From JALZVT01 sp964634815 (lineage in GTDB: Bacteria > Pseudomonadota > Gammaproteobacteria > Pseudomonadales > Azotimanducaceae), in the NCBI GenBank assembly GCA_964634815.1, contig CAZWMD010000018.1, positions 1 to 64,000 of the forward strand: 64,000 bases of DNA, in the 5' to 3' direction. The notes below the pieces were generated by a model. It saw nothing but the letters and a program-made list of their open reading frames with translations. It made no database searches and was not told the origin of the DNA. Positions 26,235-35,030 of the stretch are shown here, piece by piece. Made by a program: the position numbers and the translations under genes. Within the stretch, counting starts at the first letter, position 1. Each line of letters starts with the position of its first letter.

Positions 26235-27734
26235 ATGGCGACCAAATATGCTCTTGTATGTGGCGATCAGTTGTTCCCGGTTGCTGAACTGGAATCTCGT
26301 CTTGGTGATGTAAACCAGATAGAGATAGTGATGGTGGAAGACCCTTCGCTGTGTGTCCGTCGACCCTACCATCAACAAAAACTCGCACTTGTGTTGTCGG
26401 CTATGCGTAACCACGCCGGACTTCTGCGTGACTATGGATACAGGGTGCACTATAGCGAGCTTGATCAGCAGCGTACCCTGGCAATGAGCCTGACCGAACT
26501 CCCTGAGATGAGTTCGCGAGATCTCATTGGCTTTCGTTGTCACAGTCGTGGTCAGCAAGCTTGGATTGAGCGTGCCTGCAAAACTGCGGGTTTTTGCTGG
26601 CTTGCAAAGCCATCCCCCATGTTTCTCACCGAGCCTGGAACCTTTTCAGAACTTACTGAAAAAACAACACCCCTGCAGATGGGCCGCTTCTATCAAAAAC
26701 AGCGAAAACGGCTTTCGGTGCTGCTGGAAGCAGATAGCCAGCCGCGTGGCGGTCGTTGGAGTTTTGATGAAGACAATCGCCGCAAGCTGCCACGCGGACA
26801 GGTGGTGCCCGATCTGCCTTTAGTCAGTCAGCCCACCGCTACTGCTGGAGCCATTAAGGAAGTTTGCAACCGTTTTTCGGACCACTCTGGAGATGCAACA
26901 CAATTGTGGCTGCCAACAGACAGGGCGGGTGCGCTGCAATGGCTCAGAGAGTTTTTAGAGCAGCGCTTCATTGGTTTTGGAACGTTCGAAGATGCAATAA
27001 GTCAGCGTTCCTGGTCGCTATTTCACTCGACTCTCTCCCCCTTGTTGAATCTGGGGTTGTTAACGCCTGATGAGGTTCTTGAGAGCGCGTTGGTCTATGC
27101 AGAAGAGAATGCTGTAGGGCTTAATGATCTGGAAGGGTTTGTGCGTCAGCTCATCGGTTGGCGCGAGTTTGTGAATGGGGTGTACGCCAACTATGGTGAA
27201 GAAATGCGTACTGCCAATACGCGCAACCAAACTCGCAGCATGCTCCCGTCCTGGGGGCTTGGAGAGCTGGGAATTCCGCCGTTTGACGATGCGATAGCAA
27301 CACTGCGACGTACGGGTTGGAACCACCATATTGAACGCTTAATGATCATTGCGAACCTGATGAATCTCTCACAGATAGAACCTGATGAAGTTTATGAGTT
27401 TTTCATGACTCATTACGTCGATGCCTACGACTGGGTGATGGTACCTAACGTTTACGGAATGGGGTTGAACTCCGACAACAATACCTTTGCAACCAAACCC
27501 TATATTTGCGGATCGAATTACTGGCTTAAGATGAGTGATTATAAGAAAGGAGAGTGGTGTGACGTGGTGGACGGGTTGTACTGGCGTTTTGTTGAACTTA
27601 ATCAAGAAAAACTTGCGCGCAATCCCCGTACAGCAGTGCTACCTGCAAACCTGAGACGTTTAAGTGGCGAACGCCGGCAGCGGCTTTTTAGTGCTGCAGA
27701 TTTGTTTCTAGTGCAGCATACCAGGCAGTCGTAG
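26235..27734 (+). CDS. Photolyase-related flavoprotein (FeS-BCP / DPRP type)
   Basis: A 499-residue protein of the deoxyribodipyrimidine photolyase-related family, the iron-sulfur bacterial cryptochrome/(6-4) photolyase group. The N-terminal Rossmann domain begins YALVCGDQLFP. The C-terminal FAD domain has WREFVNGVYANY, HHIERLMIIANLMNLSQIEPDEVYEFF (split: HHIERLMI, IANLMNL) and the diagnostic KMSDYKKGEWC followed by VDGLYWRF. Cysteines in YICGSN and GEWC fit two of the expected cluster ligands. Role: light-driven repair of (6-4) photoproducts or blue-light signalling. Divergent from the DUF2256 gene. Confidence 0.9.
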   Translation: MATKYALVCGDQLFPVAELESRLGDVNQIEIVMVEDPSLCVRRPYHQQKLALVLSAMRNHAGLLRDYGYRVHYSELDQQRTLAMSLTELPEMSSRDLIGFRCHSRGQQAWIERACKTAGFCWLAKPSPMFLTEPGTFSELTEKTTPLQMGRFYQKQRKRLSVLLEADSQPRGGRWSFDEDNRRKLPRGQVVPDLPLVSQPTATAGAIKEVCNRFSDHSGDATQLWLPTDRAGALQWLREFLEQRFIGFGTFEDAISQRSWSLFHSTLSPLLNLGLLTPDEVLESALVYAEENAVGLNDLEGFVRQLIGWREFVNGVYANYGEEMRTANTRNQTRSMLPSWGLGELGIPPFDDAIATLRRTGWNHHIERLMIIANLMNLSQIEPDEVYEFFMTHYVDAYDWVMVPNVYGMGLNSDNNTFATKPYICGSNYWLKMSDYKKGEWCDVVDGLYWRFVELNQEKLARNPRTAVLPANLRRLSGERRQRLFSAADLFLVQHTRQS

Positions 27735-27799
27735 CTGCGTTGCCTGGAATGGGCGATCACCCACCACCGGTCACCCACAACCTATAGACTACAAACGCC

Positions 27800-28447
27800 T
27801 CAACTCTCCCCATCAATCTCAGTCTTCTGCTTGTATTCACACAGGTCCTCAATAAGGCAACTACCACATTTGGGTTTACGCGCGACGCATACATAGCGGC
27901 CATGCAAGATGAGCCAGTGGTGGGCGTCGACCAGAAATTCTTTGGGGGTCAGGCGAATCAGCTTGTCTTCAACCTGGCGCACGGTCTTGCCTGGAGCCAG
28001 TCCGATGCGATTGCTCAATCGGAAAATATGGGTATCCACCGCCATTGTCGGCTGACCAAACGCCGTATTCAGTACCACGTTGGCGGTTTTTCGTCCTACC
28101 CCCGGCAGGGCTTCAAGCGCTGCTCGATCGGCGGGAACTTCGCTTGCGTGTTCCTTAACCAGCGCCTTGCAGGTTTTCATCACATTGGCGGCTTTTGAGT
28201 TGTACAGGCCAATGCTCTTGATGTGTTTTTTCAAGCCGCGCAGGCCGAGTTTCAAGATGGCCTCTGGGGTATTGGCCTCTTTGTATAAGGTGGCGGTGGC
28301 CTTGTTAACACTTACGTCTGTGGCCTGAGCTGAGAGAATCACTGCAATTAGCAACTCAAACACCGAGTTGTATTCAAGTTCGGTGGTGGGGTGCGGGTTT
28401 GCGTCGCGCCAGCGGCTGAATATCTGGATTCGTTTTTCTTTATTCAA
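27800..28447 (-). CDS. nth: Endonuclease III
   Basis: A 215-residue DNA glycosylase/AP lyase for oxidised pyrimidines, matching the 211-residue norm. The helix-hairpin-helix LPGVGRKTANVV carries the catalytic Lys. The catalytic Asp is in MAVDTHIFR, and the [4Fe-4S] loop C-x6-C-x2-C-x5-C is complete (CVARKPKCGSCLIEDLC). Start is TTG 28447, overlapping the RnfE stop by 4 bp (TTGA). nth as last gene of the rnf operon is the classical gammaproteobacterial arrangement. Confidence 0.95.
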   Translation of the reverse strand: MNKEKRIQIFSRWRDANPHPTTELEYNSVFELLIAVILSAQATDVSVNKATATLYKEANTPEAILKLGLRGLKKHIKSIGLYNSKAANVMKTCKALVKEHASEVPADRAALEALPGVGRKTANVVLNTAFGQPTMAVDTHIFRLSNRIGLAPGKTVRQVEDKLIRLTPKEFLVDAHHWLILHGRYVCVARKPKCGSCLIEDLCEYKQKTEIDGES

Positions 28448-29091
28448 TTTTTAGTCTGCATTAGTTTTGTGTGCAACGCCTGGCCAAGAGCAAGTAACAC
28501 ACCGGCGGCAAGAAAGGCGCCGGGGGGCGATAACAGGATACCCAGCTGGAAATCCTCCGGCCACAGACGAACACCTGATTCGCTCCCCAGAGCACCTAAC
28601 AGGCTGGCGGTGCCAGCGAAGAGGGTGCCTGAGCCAAAGAGCTCGCGCACGGTACCGAGGGTAATGATAGCTATAGCAAACCCCGTGGCGGTACCCAGTG
28701 CGTCTGCCAACGCATCAAGGGGACTATTGCGAGAGGCAAAGGCCTCCGCCCGGCCGAGGATCATGCAGTTGGTGACAATGATCTGCACAAACAGCGCGAT
28801 GCGTTCATACAGCTCAAACGCAAAGGCCTGCATAAGCATCACGGCGCAGGTGGTAAAGGTGGCAATGATAAGCACATAGGCGGGAAGTCGCAGGTGTTTT
28901 GCTATAAAGGCGCTGGATACGGAGACCAGTGTTGAGCTGCCGATCAATACAAAGGCACTGGCTGCGGCGAGCCCCAGGGCGTTGGCTACGCTGTTGCTCA
29001 CCGCTAGCAAGGGACAGAGCCCGAGTAGCTGAACCCAGGCCGGGTTGTTTTGCCAGGTGGCCTGGCTAGTGATCTCACTCAGGGTTGGCAT
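28444..29091 (-). CDS. rnfE: Rnf complex subunit RnfE
   Basis: A 215-residue membrane protein of the RnfA/RnfE/NqrD family, with about six helices including NPAWVQLLGLCPLLAVSNSV near the N-terminus and FVQIIVTNCMILGRAEAFA, whose conserved Cys contributes to the intramembrane iron-sulfur site. Part of the ion-translocating ferredoxin:NAD oxidoreductase. Start ATG 29091 overlaps RnfG by 13 bp. Confidence 0.95.
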   Translation of the reverse strand: MPTLSEITSQATWQNNPAWVQLLGLCPLLAVSNSVANALGLAAASAFVLIGSSTLVSVSSAFIAKHLRLPAYVLIIATFTTCAVMLMQAFAFELYERIALFVQIIVTNCMILGRAEAFASRNSPLDALADALGTATGFAIAIITLGTVRELFGSGTLFAGTASLLGALGSESGVRLWPEDFQLGILLSPPGAFLAAGVLLALGQALHTKLMQTKN

Positions 29092-29588
29092 GCGCTAGCG
29101 ACTCCGTTGATCAATGCCCGGCGGGTGATCGTTGCGCCCGTTACCGCATCTAGCGAACGATCCCAGTCGAGAATGGTGTCCGCACTTTGCGGCGAGCGCC
29201 TAAGGTCATTGAAGCCCAGAATCCAGTCGCTTTTTGACGGCTCGATGAAATCGCCAATCCCTGGAGTTTCTCTATGCGATAACACGCGCACGGCCTGTAC
29301 TGATGGCGCCAAAGGTTGTGCCTGGTCGGCTCTAGCCAAGGGCGCGCCCGGCAGAACGAGTAGCCTGATCACACCGGCGTAGCCCCGAACTTCGGTGTGA
29401 CACAACCGCTCCCTTGCGTCGAGATCCGGTTGTCCGCCCAGCAACTCAGAGAGTATTGCAGCCTCAGCGGCGGCACGATTTTCTGCGATGGCATCTACTG
29501 TAGATAAGCGGGTGAATCCAATCAGTGCACCAGCGAGAGCTGCCAGTACAACAAAACCCAACGACTTGTTTTTCATGGCGCCCGTCAT
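29079..29588 (-). CDS. rnfG: Rnf complex subunit RnfG (covalent FMN)
   Basis: A 169-residue subunit with one N-terminal membrane helix (SLGFVVLAALAGALIGFTRL) and a periplasmic FMN-binding domain. The FMN-attachment threonine lies in DAVTGATITRRAL near the C-terminus. It is shorter than the roughly 200 residues usual for the subunit. Start could be ATG 29588 or, four codons on, ATG 29576; neither has a strong ribosome site. Carries electrons within the Rnf complex. Confidence 0.92.
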   Translation of the reverse strand: MTGAMKNKSLGFVVLAALAGALIGFTRLSTVDAIAENRAAAEAAILSELLGGQPDLDARERLCHTEVRGYAGVIRLLVLPGAPLARADQAQPLAPSVQAVRVLSHRETPGIGDFIEPSKSDWILGFNDLRRSPQSADTILDWDRSLDAVTGATITRRALINGVASACQP

Positions 29589-29598
29589 GGTGATTTAC

Positions 29599-30573
29599 TC
29601 ATTGTGCTGCGGCGGCTCGACGGGCGTCTCGAGAGGCCGCCCACGCATTGAGCAAAGGCGCGCAGCCGTTGGCAAGTAACACCGCAAAGGCGATGCCATC
29701 GGGGTAGGCGCCCAGGGTGCGGATGGCGTAGGTGAGAAGTGCAGCCAGGCCGCCGAACCACCATTGAGCAAGCGCGCGCGATGGGTGAGTGACTGGATCG
29801 GTGAGTACAAAAAAGGCGGCGAGCAGGGTGCCGCCACTAAACAGATGCAGCAGTGGTGAACCACCGGTGGTGGAGCTACCGTTGTCGTAGCCTAGAACGG
29901 CACAGGCAATAAGGCCAAGGACAAAGGAGCAGGTGACTCGCCATGCTGCCAGGCGCTTCCACAACAGATAAGCGCCGCCCAAGGCAAAGGCAATCCCTGC
30001 CTGCTCGGCGCCATAACCTCCGATCTGGCCGAAACCGTTTATCGGTTGGCGCATCTCCGCCATGGTTAATCCATCTACGGTTTTAAGCGAATCGAGCGCG
30101 GTGGCTGCAGTCATACCGTCAGTGGGTACCGGCCAAATAGCAAACGCGGATGGAAAGCTGACGAGCGCAATGGCGTAGCCCACCATCGCCGGATTAAACA
30201 GGTTGCGACCTATGCCACCAAAGGCATGTTTTGCAAGCAGTACTGCGCTTGCCACAGCACACAGCAGTGGAAAGGCCGCGATGCCTGGCGGGGCGGCAAG
30301 TGCAATGAGAACCCCTGTGAGCACTACGCTGCCATCCAGAGTGGGTTCTTGCCAACGTTTGTTGCGCATAGTAACCGCCAGGGCTTCCATCCCAAGGCTT
30401 GCCAGCACAGCGATCACAAGGTTTTGCAGATAAAGCGCGCCAAAGAAATACACCAGTACCACTATGCCTGGCAGTAACGCGAGGTTTGTCTGCCACATGA
30501 TACTCATAACACGCGGAGGTGAGTCTGAGCCGGGGTCTGGCCTGTGTTCTGCTGTGGAGCGTTGCTCTACCAT
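29599..30573 (-). CDS. rnfD: Rnf complex subunit RnfD
   Basis: A 324-residue polytopic NqrB/RnfD-type subunit beginning near RVMSIMWQTNLALLPG. It contains GGIGRNLFNPAMVGYAI and the covalent-FMN segment, which reads TDGMTAATAL where SGAT is the consensus, so the acceptor Thr is kept. C-terminal LTDPVTHPSRALAQW is conserved in the family. Overlaps RnfC by 7 bp. Central ion-translocating subunit. Confidence 0.94.
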   Translation of the reverse strand: MVEQRSTAEHRPDPGSDSPPRVMSIMWQTNLALLPGIVVLVYFFGALYLQNLVIAVLASLGMEALAVTMRNKRWQEPTLDGSVVLTGVLIALAAPPGIAAFPLLCAVASAVLLAKHAFGGIGRNLFNPAMVGYAIALVSFPSAFAIWPVPTDGMTAATALDSLKTVDGLTMAEMRQPINGFGQIGGYGAEQAGIAFALGGAYLLWKRLAAWRVTCSFVLGLIACAVLGYDNGSSTTGGSPLLHLFSGGTLLAAFFVLTDPVTHPSRALAQWWFGGLAALLTYAIRTLGAYPDGIAFAVLLANGCAPLLNAWAASRDARRAAAAQ

Positions 30574-31670
30574 GCGCGGCGCTTATCCTCAGAGCGCCTT
30601 TGCAGTCGTTCGGTGCGTTGTTGCTCCTGATCGGCAAGCCTTGCCGCGCGAGCCTCTACGCGTGCTTTTGCTTTTGCGGCGTCCCTTGTGCGCTGATCTA
30701 TCGCTTGTTGTTTGGCCTTGGCGTTGCGAAAACCCTGAGCCAACCAGAGCGTGCTTGGACAGACGGCGTTACATGCCCCACACTCGATGCAGTTACCCAG
30801 TTTGAGTTCCGGGTCGATTGAACGGTTTAAATCGATACAGCGATGCAGCTCGTCGGGTAACAGGTTAACCGGGCAGGCGTCCCGACAATGCCCGCAGTTG
30901 ATGCAGGGTGCGGACGGCAGAGCGGGGGGTGTGGAAATACAGAACACACCGGCGTCAACGCTCATACCTTCTGCGGGCATCCCCCCATCGTTGCCGTTCA
31001 CCCACGCTGGATTCAATACAGATTCAACTGCCGTGCCAAACTCAATCCAGTGTGGTGTCCCATTCACACTGACGAGTCTTTTTGTTAGCGGCTCGCCGGC
31101 GTACACCGCTTTTGCAATGGCGTAGCAGGTTGCCAGGTTCAGGCACACTGTAGAAAATTCCACCAGGGGTTTTGCAAGATCGCTTTGGTCGGGCTTGTTG
31201 ATGAGTCCGAGCTCGTGGGCCAGATAGTGCTCTTGTCCGGTGCCGTGGTTTGAACTCAGATAGATCTGCCGAGCATGGCGTGGAGTCGTCGCTAACTCAT
31301 TGAGCCAGTTGAGTTCCGATTGCATGACTTCTTTGGTTGCCTGGCCAAGGTCTTTGGCCAACCCCTGGGGTAAAGCCAGGTGAATACTGGCCTTTGAACA
31401 GACGAGTGCTGCCAGAGCCACGCCTGCCAGGGTGGTTTCAGTATGTTCGGCTAGTAAAGCCAGGTCCGAATTGTTCAGTGGCTCAGATTGCAGAGCGTTG
31501 ATAACCAGTGCATCGACCTCAAGCGCGTGCTCCAGTTTGCTGGCGGTTGGAAAACGCCCTCCGCCTAGCCCCACAACGCAAGCCTTGTGTATTCGGTTGA
31601 TAATCAATCTCACTCGCTCGGGTGCAGAGACCGATGCGAGTGCCGCGCGGGTGAGGGGTTCCAGAGTCAC
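30567..31670 (-). CDS. rnfC: Rnf complex subunit RnfC, short and divergent
   Basis: A 367-residue subunit, well below the usual 440-770. Both [4Fe-4S] motifs are intact: CINCGHCRDACPVN and CIECGACNAVCPS. The N-terminal barrel-sandwich domain of about 100 residues is absent. The nucleotide/flavin region is altered: GLGGGRFPT replaces GLGGAGFPT, and NALQSEPLN stands where NAAECEPYI is normal. The PSGGAKQL-type segment is not recognisable. The GTG 31670 start overlaps the RnfB stop by 4 bp, so the missing N-terminus is not a start-call error. It may no longer use NAD(H) as partner. Confidence 0.88.
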   Translation of the reverse strand: MTLEPLTRAALASVSAPERVRLIINRIHKACVVGLGGGRFPTASKLEHALEVDALVINALQSEPLNNSDLALLAEHTETTLAGVALAALVCSKASIHLALPQGLAKDLGQATKEVMQSELNWLNELATTPRHARQIYLSSNHGTGQEHYLAHELGLINKPDQSDLAKPLVEFSTVCLNLATCYAIAKAVYAGEPLTKRLVSVNGTPHWIEFGTAVESVLNPAWVNGNDGGMPAEGMSVDAGVFCISTPPALPSAPCINCGHCRDACPVNLLPDELHRCIDLNRSIDPELKLGNCIECGACNAVCPSTLWLAQGFRNAKAKQQAIDQRTRDAAKAKARVEARAARLADQEQQRTERLQRRSEDKRRAW

Positions 31671-32173
31671 GCGTTTGATACTTCAATCATGCTGATGCAA
31701 TCCACTGGACAGGGTGCTATGCAGAGTTCACAGCCAGTACAGTGTTGCGCAAGCACTGTATGCATGAATTTATTTGTGCCGAGGATGGCGTCAACCGGGC
31801 AGGGCGGTATGCACAGAGCACATCCTATACATCGGGCTTCATCAATAACCGCCAGTAGCTGGAGCGGATCAGCGATTGTCTTGCTGCCCTTGTCGCCCAT
31901 TATTTCTTTGAGCGCAATCAGGGTGGCCGCGCCGCCGGGAGGACACAGATCCAGTGCTTCTCCTTGAGCGACGGCCTCTGCGTAGGGCCGGCAGCCGGGG
32001 TAACCACACTGAGCGCACTGAGTGTGGGGCAGGGTGGCTTCGATGGCGTCAACTAGCGCAGTGTCGTCCTCTGGCAACCTCGACTTTGCCCAGCCAAGCA
32101 GTCCCGTCACCAGCACCGCCAATAAGGTGAGTACGGCAAACTCCGAAAGGAATACGGGAAGGTAACCACTCAT
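31667..32173 (-). CDS. rnfB: Rnf complex subunit RnfB
   Basis: A 168-residue subunit: N-terminal membrane anchor, a [4Fe-4S] domain CAQCGYPGCRPYAEAV with a downstream Cys, and two ferredoxin clusters (CIGCALCIPPCPVDAI and CTGCELCIAPCPVDCI). It receives electrons from ferredoxin or passes them to it. Starts at ATG 32173 overlapping RnfA (ATGA). Confidence 0.95.
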   Translation of the reverse strand: MSGYLPVFLSEFAVLTLLAVLVTGLLGWAKSRLPEDDTALVDAIEATLPHTQCAQCGYPGCRPYAEAVAQGEALDLCPPGGAATLIALKEIMGDKGSKTIADPLQLLAVIDEARCIGCALCIPPCPVDAILGTNKFMHTVLAQHCTGCELCIAPCPVDCISMIEVSNA

Positions 32174-32754
32174 GGCATATCTTCCATACCGGCAAAGCCC
32201 ATAAAACCGAGCGCCAACAGGCCCGCGGTGATCAGAGCAATGGGTGCGCCCTTAAAAGCCAGGGGAACATCTTTGTGAGTGAGTTGCTCACGCAAGCCAG
32301 CAAACAGCGTTAGTACCAGAGAGAAGCCAAGGGCTGCACCCAGGGCAAATACCATGGTTTCAAACAGAGACAGGGTTTGTCGTTCTGCGAGCAATACCAC
32401 ACCTAATACCGCACAGTTTGTCGTGATTAGGGGTAAATATATTCCAAGTAGCTTATGCAATACCGGAGAGACATTGCGTAAGTACAGTTCAGTGAACTGT
32501 ACCGTGGCAGCAATCACCACGATGTACACAATGATATTCAGATACCTAAGATCCAGCGGAACCAGCACGCCGTGAAAGATGATCCAGCCGAGCGTAGCCG
32601 CCAGAGTGAGCACAAAGGCCGTGGCCAAACTCATTGCAGCGGCGGTGCCACTGTTTTGGGTCACACCCATGAAAGGGCACAGTCCCAAAAATTGCGCCAG
32701 CACAAAGTTGTTGAACAGCGCCGCGCTCAGCAGAAGCAGGACCAGTTCAACCAT
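32170..32754 (-). CDS. rnfA: Rnf complex subunit RnfA
   Basis: A 194-residue six-helix membrane protein paralogous to RnfE (NNFVLAQFLGLCPFMGVTQ, then ITTNCAVLGVVL), with the two conserved Cys of the intramembrane iron site. ATG 32754 lies only 6 bp after the metG stop, so the rnf operon is probably read through from metG. Confidence 0.95.
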   Translation of the reverse strand: MVELVLLLLSAALFNNFVLAQFLGLCPFMGVTQNSGTAAAMSLATAFVLTLAATLGWIIFHGVLVPLDLRYLNIIVYIVVIAATVQFTELYLRNVSPVLHKLLGIYLPLITTNCAVLGVVLLAERQTLSLFETMVFALGAALGFSLVLTLFAGLREQLTHKDVPLAFKGAPIALITAGLLALGFMGFAGMEDMP

Positions 32755-32760
32755 GGCGAA

Positions 32761-34890
32761 TCAGGTGACTTGCATGCCGGGCTCGGCACCGTCATCGGGG
32801 GAGATCAGGAAAATATTCTCACCACCAGGTCCTGCCGCGAGCACCATGCCTTCAGACATGCCAAAGCGCATTTTTCGGGGTGCCAAATTTGCAACAACCA
32901 CGGTTAGCTTGCCGATGAGTTGTTCCGGCGAGTAGGCGGCCTTAATGCCGGAGAAAACGGTTCGAGTTTCGCTGCCAACATCGAGTGTCAGCTCCAGCAG
33001 TTTGTCAGCGCCGTCTACGGCTTTTGCATCCACAATCTTTGCAATGCGCAAATCAACCGCGGCAAAGGTATCGAAGTCTATGTGAGGGCTGTCGTTAGGG
33101 TCATCGATCTTTCCTGAGCCAGAGCCTGAACTGGAGTCTGAGTCAGCCGCCGCTGTATCGGTGTTAGCAGTTTCTGCTTCTGCGGCTGCCACCATTTTTT
33201 CTACCGCACTGTCTTCGAGCCGGGTGAGCAAAGGCTTGAATTTAGTGATCTTTACCCCGCTTAGATACTCAGGCTCGCCAACCCAGCTTAGTTCGCCTTG
33301 ATTGAGGAAGGCTTCAGAGCGTGCTGCAAGCGCGGGAACCACAGGTTTTAAATAGATCATTAACACACGGAACAGGTTCAGGCCCAGACTGCACACCCGT
33401 TGTACCTCGTCGCGCTTGCCGTCTTCCTTGATCAGCTGCCATGGTGCGTTCTCCGCGATGTACTGATTGGCTGAATCAGCAAGCGCGCCAATTCTGCGCA
33501 TTGCCTTGCCAAACTCGCCGGCCTCATAAAGCGTCGCAAGTTCTTGTGATGCCTCAGTGAATTCCGCCCACAGCGCCTCTTCCTTGGCGCCACTGAATTC
33601 GGTGAGTACCCCATCGAATTGCTTGTAGATAAAGCCTGCGCAGCGACTGGCGATATTAACGACCTTACCCACCAGATCAGAATTTACCCGGGCAACAAAG
33701 TCTTCGAGATTGATTTCGAGATCATCTGAATTGCCGGCGAGTTTGGTGGCGTAGTAGTAGCGCAGATATTCGGGGTCCAGATGCTCAAGGTAGGTGCGAG
33801 CGTTGATAAACAGGCCACGGCTTTTTGCCATCTTGGCGCCGGCCACGGTGATGAAGCCGTGGGTATGCAAACGCGTTGGCGTGCGAAATCCGCTGGCATC
33901 CAGAACCGCGGGCCAAAACAGCCCGTGAAAATTGATTATGTCTTTGCCAATGAAATGATGCAGTTCGCAGGCGCTTTTACTGGATTGCTCAGCGTCAAAA
34001 AAATCGTCGAAGTTTAGATCCTGGCGCTCGCTGTCGATGTAGTGTTTGAAGCTTGCCATGTAGCCGATGGGTGCATCCATCCAGACGTAGAAGTACTTGT
34101 TGTCCGTGCCTGGTATCTGAAAACCAAAGTAAGGCGCGTCTCGGGAAATGTCCCAGGGCTTAAGACCGGCATCCAGCCATTCCTTGAGTTTGTTGGCGAC
34201 TTCCTTTTGCAGGGTGCCGCTTTGGGTCCAGCGCTCCAAAAACTCCTGATATTGAGGCAGATCAAAAAAGTAGTGATCAGAGTTTTTTAGGATTGGTGTG
34301 GTACCCGATAATTTTGATACGGGGTTCTTTAACTCTGTTGCGTCGTAGGTGGCGCTGCAATTCTCGCAGTTGTCACCATACTGATCGGGAGTGCCACATC
34401 TCGGGCAGTCACCGATAACGTAGCGGTCTGCCAGGAACAGGTTTTTTTCCGGATCATAAAGCTGCTCAACTGAGCGCGTGAAGATCAGCCCTTTCTTGTC
34501 CAGGCGTTCATAGATCAGTTCAGAAAAGTGTCTGTTCTCATCGGAGTGGGTCGAGTAGTAGATATCGTGCGCAACACCAAAGTCACTGAAATCTGCCGCA
34601 TGACTGTCGCGGATCTCGTTGATCAGCTCTTCCGGGCTAATCCCGCGCTCCTCGGCCTTCAGCATGGTGGCGGTGCCGTGAGTATCGTCGGCACACACGT
34701 AATGGCATTCGTTGCCGCGCAGCCTCTGGAATCGGACCCAGATATCAGTCTGTATATGTTCCAGCAGGTGCCCCATGTGGATGGCGCCATTGGCGTTTGG
34801 TAGCGCGCTGGTCACGAGAATTCGCCGCCCAACGCCGGAAGTGCCAGCCTGGGTCTCACTTGAGGACGATTTATTGTGTGTAGCAGACAT
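32761..34890 (-). CDS. metG: Methionyl-tRNA synthetase
   Basis: A 709-residue class I synthetase with the HIGH-equivalent HMGHLLEHI, the zinc-knuckle cysteines (CPRCGTPDQYGDNCENC) and the KMSKS loop written KMAKSRG. The C-terminal 110 residues are the tRNA-binding dimerisation domain (VDLRIAKIVDAKAV to the end). I start at ATG 34890; an in-frame TTG three codons earlier is unlikely. Divergent from apbC, the usual neighbour. Confidence 0.96.
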   Translation of the reverse strand: MSATHNKSSSSETQAGTSGVGRRILVTSALPNANGAIHMGHLLEHIQTDIWVRFQRLRGNECHYVCADDTHGTATMLKAEERGISPEELINEIRDSHAADFSDFGVAHDIYYSTHSDENRHFSELIYERLDKKGLIFTRSVEQLYDPEKNLFLADRYVIGDCPRCGTPDQYGDNCENCSATYDATELKNPVSKLSGTTPILKNSDHYFFDLPQYQEFLERWTQSGTLQKEVANKLKEWLDAGLKPWDISRDAPYFGFQIPGTDNKYFYVWMDAPIGYMASFKHYIDSERQDLNFDDFFDAEQSSKSACELHHFIGKDIINFHGLFWPAVLDASGFRTPTRLHTHGFITVAGAKMAKSRGLFINARTYLEHLDPEYLRYYYATKLAGNSDDLEINLEDFVARVNSDLVGKVVNIASRCAGFIYKQFDGVLTEFSGAKEEALWAEFTEASQELATLYEAGEFGKAMRRIGALADSANQYIAENAPWQLIKEDGKRDEVQRVCSLGLNLFRVLMIYLKPVVPALAARSEAFLNQGELSWVGEPEYLSGVKITKFKPLLTRLEDSAVEKMVAAAEAETANTDTAAADSDSSSGSGSGKIDDPNDSPHIDFDTFAAVDLRIAKIVDAKAVDGADKLLELTLDVGSETRTVFSGIKAAYSPEQLIGKLTVVVANLAPRKMRFGMSEGMVLAAGPGGENIFLISPDDGAEPGMQVT

Positions 34891-34936
34891 GGTTGCCAAG
34901 CGTTTTTAGGGGTGTGCGCGACTATACCGGGGGCTC

Positions 34937-34967
34937 TTGGCCTGCGCACGCCCTGGTGCCCTATAAT
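34937..34967 (+). promoter_or_regulatory. Promoter for apbC-dcd
   Basis: A consensus -10 box TATAAT (34962-34967) followed by GCGCG lies 19 bp after a possible -35 TTGGCC (34937-34942). Start of apbC is 63 bp downstream. Confidence 0.5.
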
Positions 34968-35030
34968 GCGCGGCCACGGCACCGCCGACAGGTGCCTCTT
35001 AACGTAGAAAGTAAGGCAGAAATAGCCGCT

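Noticed and set aside
26139..26558. Upstream 140 codons of the minus-strand frame ending in DUF2256
   Set aside because: Antisense to the photolyase gene, with no family character; only the last 53 codons match a family.
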